Shown here piece by piece: positions 8,278-16,697 of a DNA stretch of 28,132 nt. Position 1 is the stretch's first letter, and every line of letters starts with the position of its first letter. The position numbers and the translations under genes were made by a program. A model generated the notes under the pieces. That model was given only the letters and a program-made list of their open reading frames with translations. It had not been told where the DNA came from and searched no databases. The DNA is from Bacteroidota bacterium (GTDB taxonomy: Bacteria; Bacteroidota; Bacteroidia; Bacteroidales; Bacteroidaceae): the NCBI GenBank assembly GCA_023458215.1, contig JAEXAJ010000185.1, forward strand, positions 1 to 28,132, in the 5' to 3' direction.

Positions 8278-8285
8278 TAATTTTG
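8278..8285 (+). promoter_or_regulatory. Bacteroides -7 promoter element for the POT transporter
   Basis: TAATTTTG matches TAnnTTTG, 47 nt before ATG 8333. No convincing -33 TTTG is visible. Confidence 0.6.
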
Positions 8286-8332
8286 CACACACCATTCACT
8301 ATGGGAAACAAATATACTAAAAAACATATTCA

Positions 8333-9874
8333 ATGAGCACTTCGAAACACCCTAAAGGGCTTTACTTCATTTTCGCTACCAGCACGTCCGAACGCTTCAG
8401 CTACTATGGCATGCGGGCCATCTTCATCTTGTTTTTAACCCAGGCTTTACTGTTCGACAAAGAACATGCCGCCTCCATCTACGGCAGTTATACCGGTTTG
8501 GTTTACCTGACACCGCTCATCGGTGGATATATAGCCGACAAATACTGGGGTACCCGTCGCTCGGTATTCTGGGGAGCGATGATGATGGCTGTAGGGCAGT
8601 TCCTGATGTTTGCCAGCGCCTCGATGCTCGAAGCCGTTCAACTATCCCACTGGCTGATGTACGGCGGCCTCACCTTTCTTATATTAGGGAACGGATGCTT
8701 TAAACCAACGGTAGCCTCGTTGGTAGGACAGCTCTACGTGCCGGGCGACCGACGATTGGATTCGGCCTATACCATCTACTACATGGGTGTCAATGTAGGT
8801 TCCTTCCTCGCCCCGTTGGTTTGCGGCTATTTCGGAGAAACAGGCAATCCGGCTGACTTCAAATGGGGATTCCTTATCGCAGCCGTTGTCACTGTATTCA
8901 CAGTGCTTTTATTCGAGACACAGAAGAATAAATACCTTATCGGCCCGGATGGAACACAACTCGGCATCATTCCCGATGCAAAGAAGGAGCAACCCGCACG
9001 CACGGTACAATCCGTATCAGAAATGGATATGGATCGGAGCAAAAAGATACGCAACTACCTGATATTGGGTGCACTTGCCATCGCTCTTGCCATCTTCTTC
9101 TATTGGTGCTTTGGTGACGATTTTATTAGCATAGGTATCTTTACAGCCTGTATCGTGTTCCCCGTAAGCATCCTTCTGCAAGGCTCGCTCACTAAAATAG
9201 AACGTAGCCGTATCTTCGTAATTTATATCATCGCCTTCTTTGTTATTTTCTTTTGGGCGGCCTACGAACAAGCGGGTGCTTCATTGACGCTCTTCGCCTC
9301 CGAACAAACCGACCGTGTTATCCTGGGTTGGGAAATGCCGGCATCGTGGATTCAATCTTTCAATCCTTTTTTTGTAGTCATACTGGCAGCCATCATGCCG
9401 GGAGTGTGGAATGCGCTGGGCAAACGGGGTATGGAACCTGCTTCTCCTACCAAACAAGCTATCGGTCTGTTGCTGCTTTCTTTAGGCTACCTGGTCATCT
9501 GCTTCGGCGTAAAAGATGTGCAGCCGGGCATCAAAGTGAGCCTCATCTGGCTGACGGGACTTTACTTTATCCACACGATGGGAGAAATCTGCCTCTCACC
9601 TATCGGATTGTCCATGGTGAACAAGCTGACACCTATCCGTTTCGCTTCCCTGATGATGGGTATCTGGTATCTTTCCACCGCCACCGCCAACAAATTTGCC
9701 GGCACGTTGAGCGGTCTTTATCCCGAACCGGGGAAGGTAAAAACACTGCTTGGTTTCCAAATTGATACGATGTTCGACTTCTTTATGGTATTCGTCGTCA
9801 TGTCGGCTACGGCATCGCTTATCCTCTTCCTGCTTTCAAAGAAATTGCAGAAGATGATGCACGGAGTGGAATAA
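8333..9874 (+). CDS. POT/PTR-family proton-dependent oligopeptide transporter
   Basis: The protein has 513 residues with about 14 membrane helices. It imports di- and tripeptides across the inner membrane using the proton gradient. The N-terminal helix carries SERFSYYGMRAIF (19-31), the ExERFxYYG proton-coupling motif of the family. TPLIGGYIADKYWGTRR follows, and NVGSFLAPLVCGYFGE is the second family signature. HTMGEICLSPIGLSMVNKLTP, near the C-terminus, is also typical. The ATG at 8333 follows a short AT-rich leader from the TAATTTTG element. The stop is followed within 6 nt by the hpt promoter, so the gene is probably monocistronic. Bacteroides use such carriers for peptides from host or diet; the exact peptide range is not readable. 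Confidence 0.93.
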   Translation: MSTSKHPKGLYFIFATSTSERFSYYGMRAIFILFLTQALLFDKEHAASIYGSYTGLVYLTPLIGGYIADKYWGTRRSVFWGAMMMAVGQFLMFASASMLEAVQLSHWLMYGGLTFLILGNGCFKPTVASLVGQLYVPGDRRLDSAYTIYYMGVNVGSFLAPLVCGYFGETGNPADFKWGFLIAAVVTVFTVLLFETQKNKYLIGPDGTQLGIIPDAKKEQPARTVQSVSEMDMDRSKKIRNYLILGALAIALAIFFYWCFGDDFISIGIFTACIVFPVSILLQGSLTKIERSRIFVIYIIAFFVIFFWAAYEQAGASLTLFASEQTDRVILGWEMPASWIQSFNPFFVVILAAIMPGVWNALGKRGMEPASPTKQAIGLLLLSLGYLVICFGVKDVQPGIKVSLIWLTGLYFIHTMGEICLSPIGLSMVNKLTPIRFASLMMGIWYLSTATANKFAGTLSGLYPEPGKVKTLLGFQIDTMFDFFMVFVVMSATASLILFLLSKKLQKMMHGVE

Positions 9875-9880
9875 AAATCG

Positions 9881-9888
9881 TACTTTTG
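9881..9888 (+). promoter_or_regulatory. Bacteroides -7 promoter element for hpt
   Basis: TACTTTTG matches TAnnTTTG and begins 6 nt after the POT stop codon, 27 nt before ATG 9915. Its last G is the first base of an in-frame GTG (9888), which therefore cannot be the start of this transcript. Confidence 0.65.
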
Positions 9889-9914
9889 TGCCAGTTTCAA
9901 AATATACCCCACCT

Positions 9915-10451
9915 ATGGACACCATACAGATAAAAGACAAGATGTTCACAGTTTCTATCAAAGAACAGGACATTCTGAAGGAAGTAACCCGCGTAGCAAA
10001 TGAGATCAACCGCGACCTGGCAGGAACAAATCCACTGTTTCTCAGCGTATTGAACGGTTCGTTCATGTTTACCTCCGATTTAATGAAACGCATTACGATA
10101 CCTAGCGAAATCTCGTTTATTAAGTTGGCTTCCTATCAGGGAGTTTCCTCTACCGGGGTTATCAAAGAAGTAATCGGTATCAACGAAGACCTCACCGGTC
10201 GCACGGTAGTTATTGTAGAAGATATCGTAGATACCGGTTTCACCATGCAACGCCTGCTGGATACTCTCGGCACACGCAACCCGAAGGAAATCCGCATCGC
10301 CTCTTTGCTGTTGAAACCCGATAAACTGAAAGTGAAACTGAATATCGACTACGTTGCCATGAGCATCCCCAATGACTTCATCGTAGGTTATGGACTGGAT
10401 TACGACGGCTTCGGTCGCAACTATCCCGATATATATACGGTAGTAGACTAA
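9915..10451 (+). CDS. hpt: Hypoxanthine phosphoribosyltransferase
   Basis: This purine-salvage enzyme joins hypoxanthine (and often guanine) to PRPP, giving IMP or GMP. The protein has 178 residues, a normal length. The PRPP-binding loop VVIVEDIVDTG carries the acidic pair E102-D103. FLSVLNGSFMFTSDL near residue 45 and the SYQGVSSTG loop are typical, and the C-terminal DFIVGYGLDYDGFGRNYPDI is the nucleobase-binding region. The frame extends to a GTG at 9888, but that codon overlaps the promoter, so ATG 9915 (MDTIQIKDK) is preferred. It is followed after 26 nt by adk, so the two nucleotide genes are likely co-transcribed. Confidence 0.95.
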   Translation: MDTIQIKDKMFTVSIKEQDILKEVTRVANEINRDLAGTNPLFLSVLNGSFMFTSDLMKRITIPSEISFIKLASYQGVSSTGVIKEVIGINEDLTGRTVVIVEDIVDTGFTMQRLLDTLGTRNPKEIRIASLLLKPDKLKVKLNIDYVAMSIPNDFIVGYGLDYDGFGRNYPDIYTVVD

Positions 10452-10477
10452 TTATAACTAAATAATAGCTAAACAAA

Positions 10478-11050
10478 ATGTTGAACATTGTAATTTTCGG
10501 TGCTCCCGGTTCAGGTAAGGGAACACAAAGTGATTTGATTGTAAAGCAATACGGTATTAACCACATTTCCACAGGCGACGTATTGCGCGCAGAAATTAAG
10601 AACGGCACAGAATTGGGCAAAACTGCCAAAGGTTACATCGACCAAGGCCAGTTGATCCCCGACGAACTGATGATTGACATCCTTGCAAGCACACTGGATA
10701 GCTTCAAAGATAGCAAAGGCGTTATCTTCGACGGTTTCCCCAGAACAATTGCACAAGCTGAAGCATTAAAGAAGATGCTGGCTGCCCGTGGACAAGAAGT
10801 TAGTGTAATGCTCGACCTCGACGTACCCGAAGAAGAACTGATGAAACGCCTCATCAAGCGTGGACAAGAATCCGGTCGTGCGGACGACAATGAAGAAACG
10901 ATTCAAAAGCGTCTCGTTGTTTACCACACACAGACTTCTCCGCTGATTGACTGGTATAAACAAGATGGCAAATACCAACATATCAAAGGTTTCGGCGTAT
11001 TAGAGCAAATCTTTGCTGACGTTTGTACTGCTATTGATGCGGTAAAATAA
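10478..11050 (+). CDS. adk: Adenylate kinase
   Basis: Adk interconverts ATP plus AMP with two ADP in the cytoplasm. Visible motifs are the P-loop GAPGSGKGT (8-16), the AMP-binding HISTGDVLRAEI, and the signature FDGFPRTIAQAE. RGQESGRADDN then comes with TIQKRL. The length of 190 residues and the short loop after LIKRG mark the short-LID form without the four-Cys zinc finger, usual in Bacteroidales. It sits 26 nt after hpt. The gap to obg holds a long word-repeat hairpin, which may separate the hpt-adk unit from the obg unit. Confidence 0.97.
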   Translation: MLNIVIFGAPGSGKGTQSDLIVKQYGINHISTGDVLRAEIKNGTELGKTAKGYIDQGQLIPDELMIDILASTLDSFKDSKGVIFDGFPRTIAQAEALKKMLAARGQEVSVMLDLDVPEEELMKRLIKRGQESGRADDNEETIQKRLVVYHTQTSPLIDWYKQDGKYQHIKGFGVLEQIFADVCTAIDAVK

Positions 11051-11056
11051 TTATTC

Positions 11057-11145
11057 AATGTGCTAATGTGCCAATGTGCTAATCGCCATCCGGCATAACA
11101 GCGCAGCGCATTAGCACATTGGCACATTAACCCTATTAGCACATT
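11057..11145 (+). repeat. Word-repeat hairpin between adk and obg
   Basis: The arms 11064-11083 and 11110-11129 are a perfect 20-nt inverted pair made of AATGTGCT/AATGTGCC words. A second outer pair, AATGTGCTAAT (11057-11067) with ATTAGCACATT (11135-11145), extends it past a small bulge. The 26-nt loop (11084-11109) contains GCCATCCGG and GCGCAGC. It ends 7 nt before the obg ATG. There is no T-tract, so it is not a typical intrinsic terminator. Confidence 0.85.
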
Positions 11146-11152
11146 AACCCTT

Positions 11153-12337
11153 ATGGCTGAATCGAATTTTGTTGACTACGTAAAAATATATTGCCGCTCC
11201 GGAAAGGGCGGACGAGGCTCCACGCACATGCGGCGTGAGAAATACATACCCAATGGTGGCCCCGACGGAGGTGACGGAGGACGAGGAGGTCATGTTATAC
11301 TCCGAGGCAACCGTAACTATTGGACTTTGTTACACCTGCGCTACGACCGCCATATCATGGCGGGGCACGGCGAATCGGGCAGTAAAGGACGCAGTTTCGG
11401 AAAGGACGGAGGAGATAAAGTAATCGAAGTTCCTTGCGGTACCGTAGTCTACAACGCCGAAACTGGCGAATACCTCTGTGACGTCACCGAGCACGGACAA
11501 GAAGTTGTTCTGCTGAAAGGCGGTCGCGGCGGACTGGGCAACTGGCACTTCAAAACTGCCACCCGACAAGCCCCCCGCTTTGCACAGCCGGGCGAGCCGA
11601 TGCAGGAAATGACGGTAATCATGGAGTTGAAATTACTGGCAGACGTCGGTCTGGTAGGTTTCCCCAATGCAGGTAAATCGACTTTACTTGCTTCTATCTC
11701 AGCAGCCAAGCCCAAGATTGCAAACTATCCTTTTACTACACTGGAGCCCAACCTGGGTATCGTGTCCTATCGTGACGGGAAATCGTTCGTAATGGCCGAC
11801 ATCCCCGGAATTATCGAAGGTGCCAGTGCCGGTAAAGGTTTAGGACTGCGATTCTTGCGCCACATCGAGCGCAACTCCCTGCTGCTTTTCATGGTCCCTG
11901 CCGACAGTGATGACATCCGCAAGGAATATGAAATTCTGCTGAACGAACTTCGCACTTTCAACCCCGAAATGCTGGACAAGCAACGGGTGCTTGCCATTAC
12001 CAAATGCGATATGCTCGACCAGGAACTGATGGACGAGATAGAACCTACGTTGCCCGAAAACATTCCTCATGTATTCATCTCAGCCATCTCCGGTATGGGT
12101 GTATCCGTACTGAAAGATCTCCTTTGGGAAGAGTTGAATAAGGAAAGCAACAAAATAGAAGGCAAAATAGAAAGTATTGCCCATCGTGCCAAAGACATGA
12201 GCCACCTGCAAGAGGAATTGAAGGAAGAAGGTGAAGACGAAGACCTCGGCTACGAATACGTTGACGACGAGGAGGACATTGACGACCTCGAAGACTTTGA
12301 GTACGAAGAAGAGGACTGGGAGGACGACAAAAAATGA
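11153..12337 (+). CDS. obg: GTPase Obg/CgtA, 50S ribosome assembly
   Basis: Obg is an essential GTPase that binds the 50S subunit during assembly and links growth to GTP and ppGpp. The N-terminal glycine-rich Obg fold (about 1-160) shows [14 protein letters not shown] and [11 protein letters not shown] with [10 protein letters not shown]. The G domain follows with GFPNAGKST (169-177), [21 protein letters not shown] and FISAISG. The 394 residues end in a long acidic tail (about the last 45 residues, mostly Asp/Glu with Tyr), a common variable C-terminus in this phylum. The ATG at 11153 follows the repeat hairpin without a Shine-Dalgarno sequence. The stop overlaps the pgeF start as ATGA, so the two are coupled. 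Confidence 0.97.
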   Translation: MAESNFVDYVKIYCRSGKGGRGSTHMRREKYIPNGGPDGGDGGRGGHVILRGNRNYWTLLHLRYDRHIMAGHGESGSKGRSFGKDGGDKVIEVPCGTVVYNAETGEYLCDVTEHGQEVVLLKGGRGGLGNWHFKTATRQAPRFAQPGEPMQEMTVIMELKLLADVGLVGFPNAGKSTLLASISAAKPKIANYPFTTLEPNLGIVSYRDGKSFVMADIPGIIEGASAGKGLGLRFLRHIERNSLLLFMVPADSDDIRKEYEILLNELRTFNPEMLDKQRVLAITKCDMLDQELMDEIEPTLPENIPHVFISAISGMGVSVLKDLLWEELNKESNKIEGKIESIAHRAKDMSHLQEELKEEGEDEDLGYEYVDDEEDIDDLEDFEYEEEDWEDDKK

Positions 12338-13158
12338 TTCCGCTCACCGAAGATAAAAGAATGTTGGGATATGAGGTACTTTCCTCTTATCCCAACATTT
12401 CTTGTTTTGTAACCACTCGCCACGGAGGATGCAGCCGAGGAAATTATGCCTCCTTCAACTGCACACCTTATACGGGAGATGACGCAGAATGCGTCCGCCG
12501 CAATCAGGAATTATTAAACTCATCCCTGCTCCATCGTCCTAAAGAGCTGATTATTCCTTATCAAATTCACGACACTAAGGTACTTGCTATTGATGAAACC
12601 TATCTGCAAGCCAACGAAGAAGAACGCCACGCCTTGCTGCAAGGCATCGATGCACTGATTACCCGTGAACCGGATTACTGCCTCTGCATCTCCACCGCCG
12701 ACTGCATCCCCATCCTCTTATACGACCGCAAGCACCAAGCCATTGCCGCCATCCACGCCGGTTGGCGGGGAACAGTGAACTACATCCTCGGCCATACCCT
12801 CGACCGCATGCGTGCCCTCTACGGCACCGATGGCAAAGACATCATCGCCTGTATTGGTCCCGGTATCTCCCTCCCCGCCTTTGAAGTAGGCGACGAGGTA
12901 TATGAGACCTTCCGCACGAATGGCTTCCGCATGGAGTACATCTCCGAATGGAAACCCGCAACCCATAAATACCATATCGACCTCTGGGCCGCGAACCGCC
13001 TGCAACTGCTGGACTTCGGCATACCTTCCACCCAAATACAAACAGCAGGCATTTGCACCTTTACCCGCCACGAAGAGTTCTTCTCGGCACGACGGCTAGG
13101 CATCAAGTCGGGGCGCATACTGTCGGGGATCATGATAAACCAAGTTATAAGTTATTAG
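12334..13158 (+). CDS. pgeF: Peptidoglycan editing factor PgeF / YfiH (LACC1-type) protein
   Basis: The protein has 274 residues of the multicopper-polyphenol-oxidase-like (DUF152) family. Members have purine nucleoside phosphorylase/adenosine deaminase-type activity, and in E. coli PgeF removes wrongly made UDP-MurNAc precursors. Putative metal ligands are visible at H79 (QIHDT), C124 (STADC) and H141 (AIHAGWRG). [15 protein letters not shown] near residue 28 and [17 protein letters not shown] are family signatures. The start overlaps the obg stop by 4 nt. The last codons (QVISY and stop) lie inside the left arm of a tandem-repeat hairpin, so the C-terminal end may have been set by repeat insertion. 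The family call is firm; which activity dominates here is unknown. Confidence 0.9.
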   Translation: MIPLTEDKRMLGYEVLSSYPNISCFVTTRHGGCSRGNYASFNCTPYTGDDAECVRRNQELLNSSLLHRPKELIIPYQIHDTKVLAIDETYLQANEEERHALLQGIDALITREPDYCLCISTADCIPILLYDRKHQAIAAIHAGWRGTVNYILGHTLDRMRALYGTDGKDIIACIGPGISLPAFEVGDEVYETFRTNGFRMEYISEWKPATHKYHIDLWAANRLQLLDFGIPSTQIQTAGICTFTRHEEFFSARRLGIKSGRILSGIMINQVISY

Positions 13159-13238
13159 TTATAAGACATGTGCTTATATACCCGTCACTCCGCAAGGAGA
13201 AACACCAACAAATAACTTATAACTAATAACTTATAACT
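13143..13238 (+). repeat. Word-repeat hairpin between pgeF and the B3/4 gene
   Basis: Left arm 13143-13165 and right arm 13216-13238 are perfect 23-nt inverted copies made of AGTTATA/AGTTATT words. The 50-nt loop is 13166-13215. The left arm covers the pgeF stop codon (13156-13158). The right arm ends 5 nt before ATG 13244, and positions 13200-13245 contain no G on the plus strand. Confidence 0.85.
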
Positions 13239-13243
13239 ATTTT

Positions 13244-13912
13244 ATGTTTTATAAGATTACTACATCAGAAGAAATTAAGCTAGCCTGCCCCATTTTCAGA
13301 GGTGTGGCAGTTTATGCAGAAGTTACTAATACGACTTTCTGCGAAGGACTTTGGGAGGAGATTAATACCTTCACCAAGGAATTAGTTTCTACTACCGAAG
13401 TGGAAGATATAAAGTCGCACCCCGTCATTGCCGCTACCCGCGAAGCCTATAAACGTTGCGGCAAAGATCCCAGCCGCTACCGCCCGTCTGCCGAAGCTTT
13501 GCGCCGCCGACTCATGCGTGGGCTGGCATTATATCAGATCGACACATTGGTCGATCTCATCAACCTCGTCTCCCTGCGCACAGGCTACTCCATCGGCGGC
13601 TTCGATGCAGACAAGATACAAGGCACCCACCTTGAACTCGGCATTGGACGCGCAGACGAACCGTTCGAAGGGATAGGTCGAGGCGTGCTGAACATCGAAG
13701 GGCTCCCCGTTTATCGTGACCTCGTAGGAGGCATCGGCACCCCTACCAGCGACCACGAACGCACCAAGATGGATCTCGAAACCCGTCACATCCTTGCCAT
13801 CATCAACGGTTACAACGGCGTGGACGGACTCGAGGAAGCCGCCGAAATGACACAAGACCTTTTAAAGAAATACGCCACCTCGGACGGCGGAAGCATACAC
13901 TATTTTCTATAA
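13244..13912 (+). CDS. Stand-alone B3/4 (PheRS-beta-like) domain protein
   Basis: The protein has 222 residues resembling the B3/B4 editing domain of the phenylalanyl-tRNA synthetase beta chain, without the rest of the synthetase. HPVIAATREAYKRCGKDPSRYRPSAEALRRR (about 62-90) is the characteristic stretch. DLINLVSLRTGYSIGGFDADKI and LVGGIGTPTSDHERTKMDLETRH follow. In the synthetase this domain hydrolyses mischarged Tyr-tRNA. Free-standing members are widespread, with possible aminoacyl-tRNA or amino-acid hydrolase roles that I cannot verify here. The ATG at 13244 follows the repeat hairpin directly, and the M23 peptidase begins 3 nt after the stop, so those two are co-transcribed. Confidence 0.82.
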   Translation: MFYKITTSEEIKLACPIFRGVAVYAEVTNTTFCEGLWEEINTFTKELVSTTEVEDIKSHPVIAATREAYKRCGKDPSRYRPSAEALRRRLMRGLALYQIDTLVDLINLVSLRTGYSIGGFDADKIQGTHLELGIGRADEPFEGIGRGVLNIEGLPVYRDLVGGIGTPTSDHERTKMDLETRHILAIINGYNGVDGLEEAAEMTQDLLKKYATSDGGSIHYFL

Positions 13913-13915
13913 CCC

Positions 13916-14635
13916 ATGAAGTACAACTTTCTTATACCTATATTACTAATCGCCTTCTCCGCGGTGGCACAAGCAAAAAATCCGCCTTTCACCCCCATGG
14001 AGATCAACCACATCCGTGTAGCTACTCCGGGATTATTCGGCAAAAGCAAACAGATCGAGATATACCTCGACACCATCACTGATGCGCAATACTCCTTCCC
14101 CTTGCCCGGTGCCAAAGTAATCTCTCCTTACGGACGAGGACGAGGCCATCACAGCGGCATAGATATCAAAACCTGCGCCAAAGACACCATCCGCTGTGCC
14201 TTCGATGGTGTGGTGCGAATGGCAAAACCCTACAGCGCCTACGGCAATGTGATCGTCGTTCGCCACCCTTCCGGTTTGGAAACCATATACAGCCATAACT
14301 TCAAGAATCTGGTGCAAAGCGGAGACACCGTAAAAGCAGGCCAGGCAATAGCCCTGACAGGACGCACCGGACGTGCCTCTACCGAGCACCTACATTTCGA
14401 GACCCGCATCAACGGCCAGCATTTCGACCCTAACCTCATCTTCAACATGAAGGAAGGAACACTGACCGGGAATAATATCAGCTGCACCCAAAAAGGAAAC
14501 ACAATCCTCGTAAAACAGTTGCCGATGATTTATCGTCGCCCCCTGCAAAAAAAATACCCGATAGAACCGTTTGACTATAAAAACGTTTCACTACATTTGC
14601 AGAACGTTTCACTACCAACACGAATTGGATTTTAA
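13916..14635 (+). CDS. M23-family (LytM) metallopeptidase, exported
   Basis: The 239-residue protein opens with a signal peptide (MKYNFLIPILLIAFSAVAQA). The M23 zinc core has HHSGID, with H79 and D83 forming HxxxD, and EHLHFE with H158 and H160 forming HxH. SPYGRGRGHHSGIDI, YGNVIVVRHPSGLETIYSHN and VKAGQAIALTGRTGRAS are standard for LytM. All zinc ligands are present, so an active periplasmic peptidoglycan endopeptidase is likely. The 3' end carries two direct copies of AACGTTTCACTAC, encoding a repeated NVSL, around a promoter-like TACATTTG. It follows the B3/4 gene by 3 nt and precedes phoH by 9 nt. Confidence 0.92.
   Translation: MKYNFLIPILLIAFSAVAQAKNPPFTPMEINHIRVATPGLFGKSKQIEIYLDTITDAQYSFPLPGAKVISPYGRGRGHHSGIDIKTCAKDTIRCAFDGVVRMAKPYSAYGNVIVVRHPSGLETIYSHNFKNLVQSGDTVKAGQAIALTGRTGRASTEHLHFETRINGQHFDPNLIFNMKEGTLTGNNISCTQKGNTILVKQLPMIYRRPLQKKYPIEPFDYKNVSLHLQNVSLPTRIGF
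14582..14615 (+). promoter_or_regulatory. Direct-repeat pair around a possible phoH promoter
   Basis: AACGTTTCACTAC occurs at 14582-14594 and 14603-14615, a 21-bp period. TACATTTG (14592-14599), a TAnnTTTG match, begins in the first copy and lies between them. It would start a transcript about 40 nt before the phoH ATG. The segment is also coding (end of the M23 gene), so the repeat could simply be a duplicated peptide. Confidence 0.4.
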
Positions 14636-14644
14636 AGCATATCA

Positions 14645-15631
14645 ATGATAGAAAAACTGATTGTTCTTGAGGATATTGACCCGGTTATCTTTTACGGCGT
14701 AAATAACGTCAATATGCAACTGATAAAAGCTCTGTATCCTAAACTCCGCATCGTTGCCCGCGGCAATGTTATCAAAGTCCTGGGAGACGAAGAGGAAATG
14801 TGCGCTTTCGAAGAAAACATCACCAAACTGGAGAAGTACTGCGCCGAATATAACTCTTTGAAAGAAGAAGTCATCATCGACATCATCAAAGGGAACGCCC
14901 CGCAAGCTGAGAAATCAGGTAATGTCATCGTGTTCAGTGTAAACGGAAAGCCGATTATTCCGCGCAGTGAAAACCAATTGAAGCTGGTGGAAGCTTTTGC
15001 CAAGAACGATATGTTATTTGCCGTCGGTCCCGCAGGTTCAGGTAAGACATATACCGCCATCGCCCTTGCCGTGCGAGCTTTGAAGAACAAAGAGATAAAG
15101 AAAATCATCCTCAGCCGTCCCGCCGTAGAAGCCGGAGAGAAACTAGGATTCCTACCTGGCGACATGAAGGACAAGATAGACCCGTATCTGCAACCCCTTT
15201 ACGATGCCTTGCAAGATATGATACCTGCCGCCAAACTTAAAGAATACATGGAACTGAACATCATCCAAATTGCTCCCCTCGCCTTTATGCGAGGACGAAC
15301 ACTGAATGATGCCGTGGTTATTTTGGACGAAGCGCAGAATACCACCACCCAGCAGATCAAGATGTTCCTCACCCGTATGGGCATGAACACCAAAATGATT
15401 GTAACGGGAGACATGACGCAGATTGACTTGCCGCAATCGCAAACTTCCGGTCTGGTACAAGCCTTGAGAATATTGAAAGGCGTGAAAGGCATCAGCTTTA
15501 TCGAACTCAATAAGAAAGATATTGTTCGGCATAAGCTAGTGACACATATCGTTGAAGCTTACGAGAAATACGATAAAGAAGTCAAGGCCGAACGAGAGAA
15601 ACAAAGAGCGGAAAGACAACTTCCGTCCTAA
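14645..15631 (+). CDS. PhoH family ATPase (PhoH/YbeZ type)
   Basis: This cytoplasmic P-loop NTPase has 328 residues, the usual length. The N-terminal part (1-105) is the small PhoH N-domain, with FYGVNNVNMQLIKALYPKLRIVARGN. The ATPase domain has Walker A GPAGSGKT (128-135), PAVEAGEKLGFLPGD and Walker B VVILDEAQN with D228-E229. It also has TGDMTQIDLP and the conserved end RHKLVTHIVEAYEKYD. The family is linked to RNA metabolism and ribosome maturation, often beside the endonuclease YbeY; no ybeY is seen here. It follows the M23 gene by 9 nt and precedes purC by 33 nt. Confidence 0.93.
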   Translation: MIEKLIVLEDIDPVIFYGVNNVNMQLIKALYPKLRIVARGNVIKVLGDEEEMCAFEENITKLEKYCAEYNSLKEEVIIDIIKGNAPQAEKSGNVIVFSVNGKPIIPRSENQLKLVEAFAKNDMLFAVGPAGSGKTYTAIALAVRALKNKEIKKIILSRPAVEAGEKLGFLPGDMKDKIDPYLQPLYDALQDMIPAAKLKEYMELNIIQIAPLAFMRGRTLNDAVVILDEAQNTTTQQIKMFLTRMGMNTKMIVTGDMTQIDLPQSQTSGLVQALRILKGVKGISFIELNKKDIVRHKLVTHIVEAYEKYDKEVKAEREKQRAERQLPS

Positions 15632-15664
15632 AACGTAAATTTTCAAACAGTAAATATTACAAAG

Positions 15665-16606
15665 ATGAAAGCATTAACTAAGACAGATTTCAATTTTCCG
15701 GGACAGAAAAGCGTGTACCACGGGAAAGTACGTGATGTGTACAACATCAATGGTGAACAGTTAGTAATGGTTGCTACCGACCGTATCTCAGCCTTCGACG
15801 TAGTATTGCCGAAAGGTATTCCTTTCAAAGGACAAATGCTAAACCAAATTGCAGCCAAGTTCCTGGATGCCACTACCGACATATGTCCCAACTGGAAACA
15901 AGCTACTCCCGACCCTATGGTTACCGTTGGTGTAATGTGCGAAGGTTTTCCTATCGAAATGATTGTTCGCGGCTATCTTTGCGGTAGCGCATGGCGTGCC
16001 TATAAAAGTGGTGTTCGCGAAATCTGCGGCATCAAGTTGCCCGAAGGAATGAAGGAAAACCAAAAATTCCCCGAACCTATCATCACTCCGACTACCAAAG
16101 CAGAAATCGGTGAACACGATGCTGATATCTCCAAAGAAGAAATCCTTGCACAAGGCCTGGCTACACCGGAGGAATATGCCATATTAGAAAAATACACCAT
16201 GGCTTTGTTCCTTCGTGGTACTGAAATCGCCGCAGAACGTGGATTGATCTTGGTTGATACCAAGTATGAGTTCGGTAAGCACAACGGTACCATCTACCTG
16301 ATGGACGAAATCCATACTCCTGACTCCAGCCGTTACTTCTACTCCGAAGGTTATGAAGAGCGTTTTGCCAAAGGTGAGCCCCAAAAACAACTTTCCAAGG
16401 AATTTGTACGCGAATGGTTGATGGACAATGGTTTCCAAGGCAAAGCAGGTCAACAAGTACCCGAAATGACCGAAGAAATCGTTACTTCTATCAGCGAACG
16501 TTACATCGAATTGTACGAGCACATCACCGGCGAGAAGTTCGTGAAAGAAGATACCAGCAACATTGCGACACGTATCGAGAAGAACGTAGAAACTTATTTA
16601 AAATGA
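15665..16606 (+). CDS. purC: Phosphoribosylaminoimidazole-succinocarboxamide synthase
   Basis: This enzyme makes SAICAR from CAIR, aspartate and ATP in purine synthesis. The protein has 313 residues, the longer form close to 300 rather than the roughly 240-residue E. coli form. [29 protein letters not shown] (20-48), [33 protein letters not shown] and [12 protein letters not shown] are the family signatures. The purine genes hpt and adk lie upstream, and purM is about 5.7 kb downstream. The stop codon lies in the first copy of an AATGAAGAA word that becomes the hairpin before ubiE. Confidence 0.97.
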   Translation: MKALTKTDFNFPGQKSVYHGKVRDVYNINGEQLVMVATDRISAFDVVLPKGIPFKGQMLNQIAAKFLDATTDICPNWKQATPDPMVTVGVMCEGFPIEMIVRGYLCGSAWRAYKSGVREICGIKLPEGMKENQKFPEPIITPTTKAEIGEHDADISKEEILAQGLATPEEYAILEKYTMALFLRGTEIAAERGLILVDTKYEFGKHNGTIYLMDEIHTPDSSRYFYSEGYEERFAKGEPQKQLSKEFVREWLMDNGFQGKAGQQVPEMTEEIVTSISERYIELYEHITGEKFVKEDTSNIATRIEKNVETYLK

Positions 16607-16615
16607 AGAACTAAA

Positions 16616-16676
16616 AATGAAGAATGAAGAATTGCCATTCGGAATGAATGCGCAGCCCAATTCTTCATTCATCATT
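16616..16676 (+). repeat. Word-repeat hairpin between purC and ubiE
   Basis: The arms 16616-16634 and 16658-16676 (19 nt, one mismatch, inner 13 perfect) are made of ATGAAGA words and their complement ATTCTTC/ATTCATC. The loop (16635-16657), with its flanking G, contains GCCATTCGG and GCGCAGC, like the adk/obg loop. Positions 16656-16699, up to the ubiE ATG, contain no G. Confidence 0.82.
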
Positions 16677-16697
16677 CATCATTCTTAATTAAATAAA

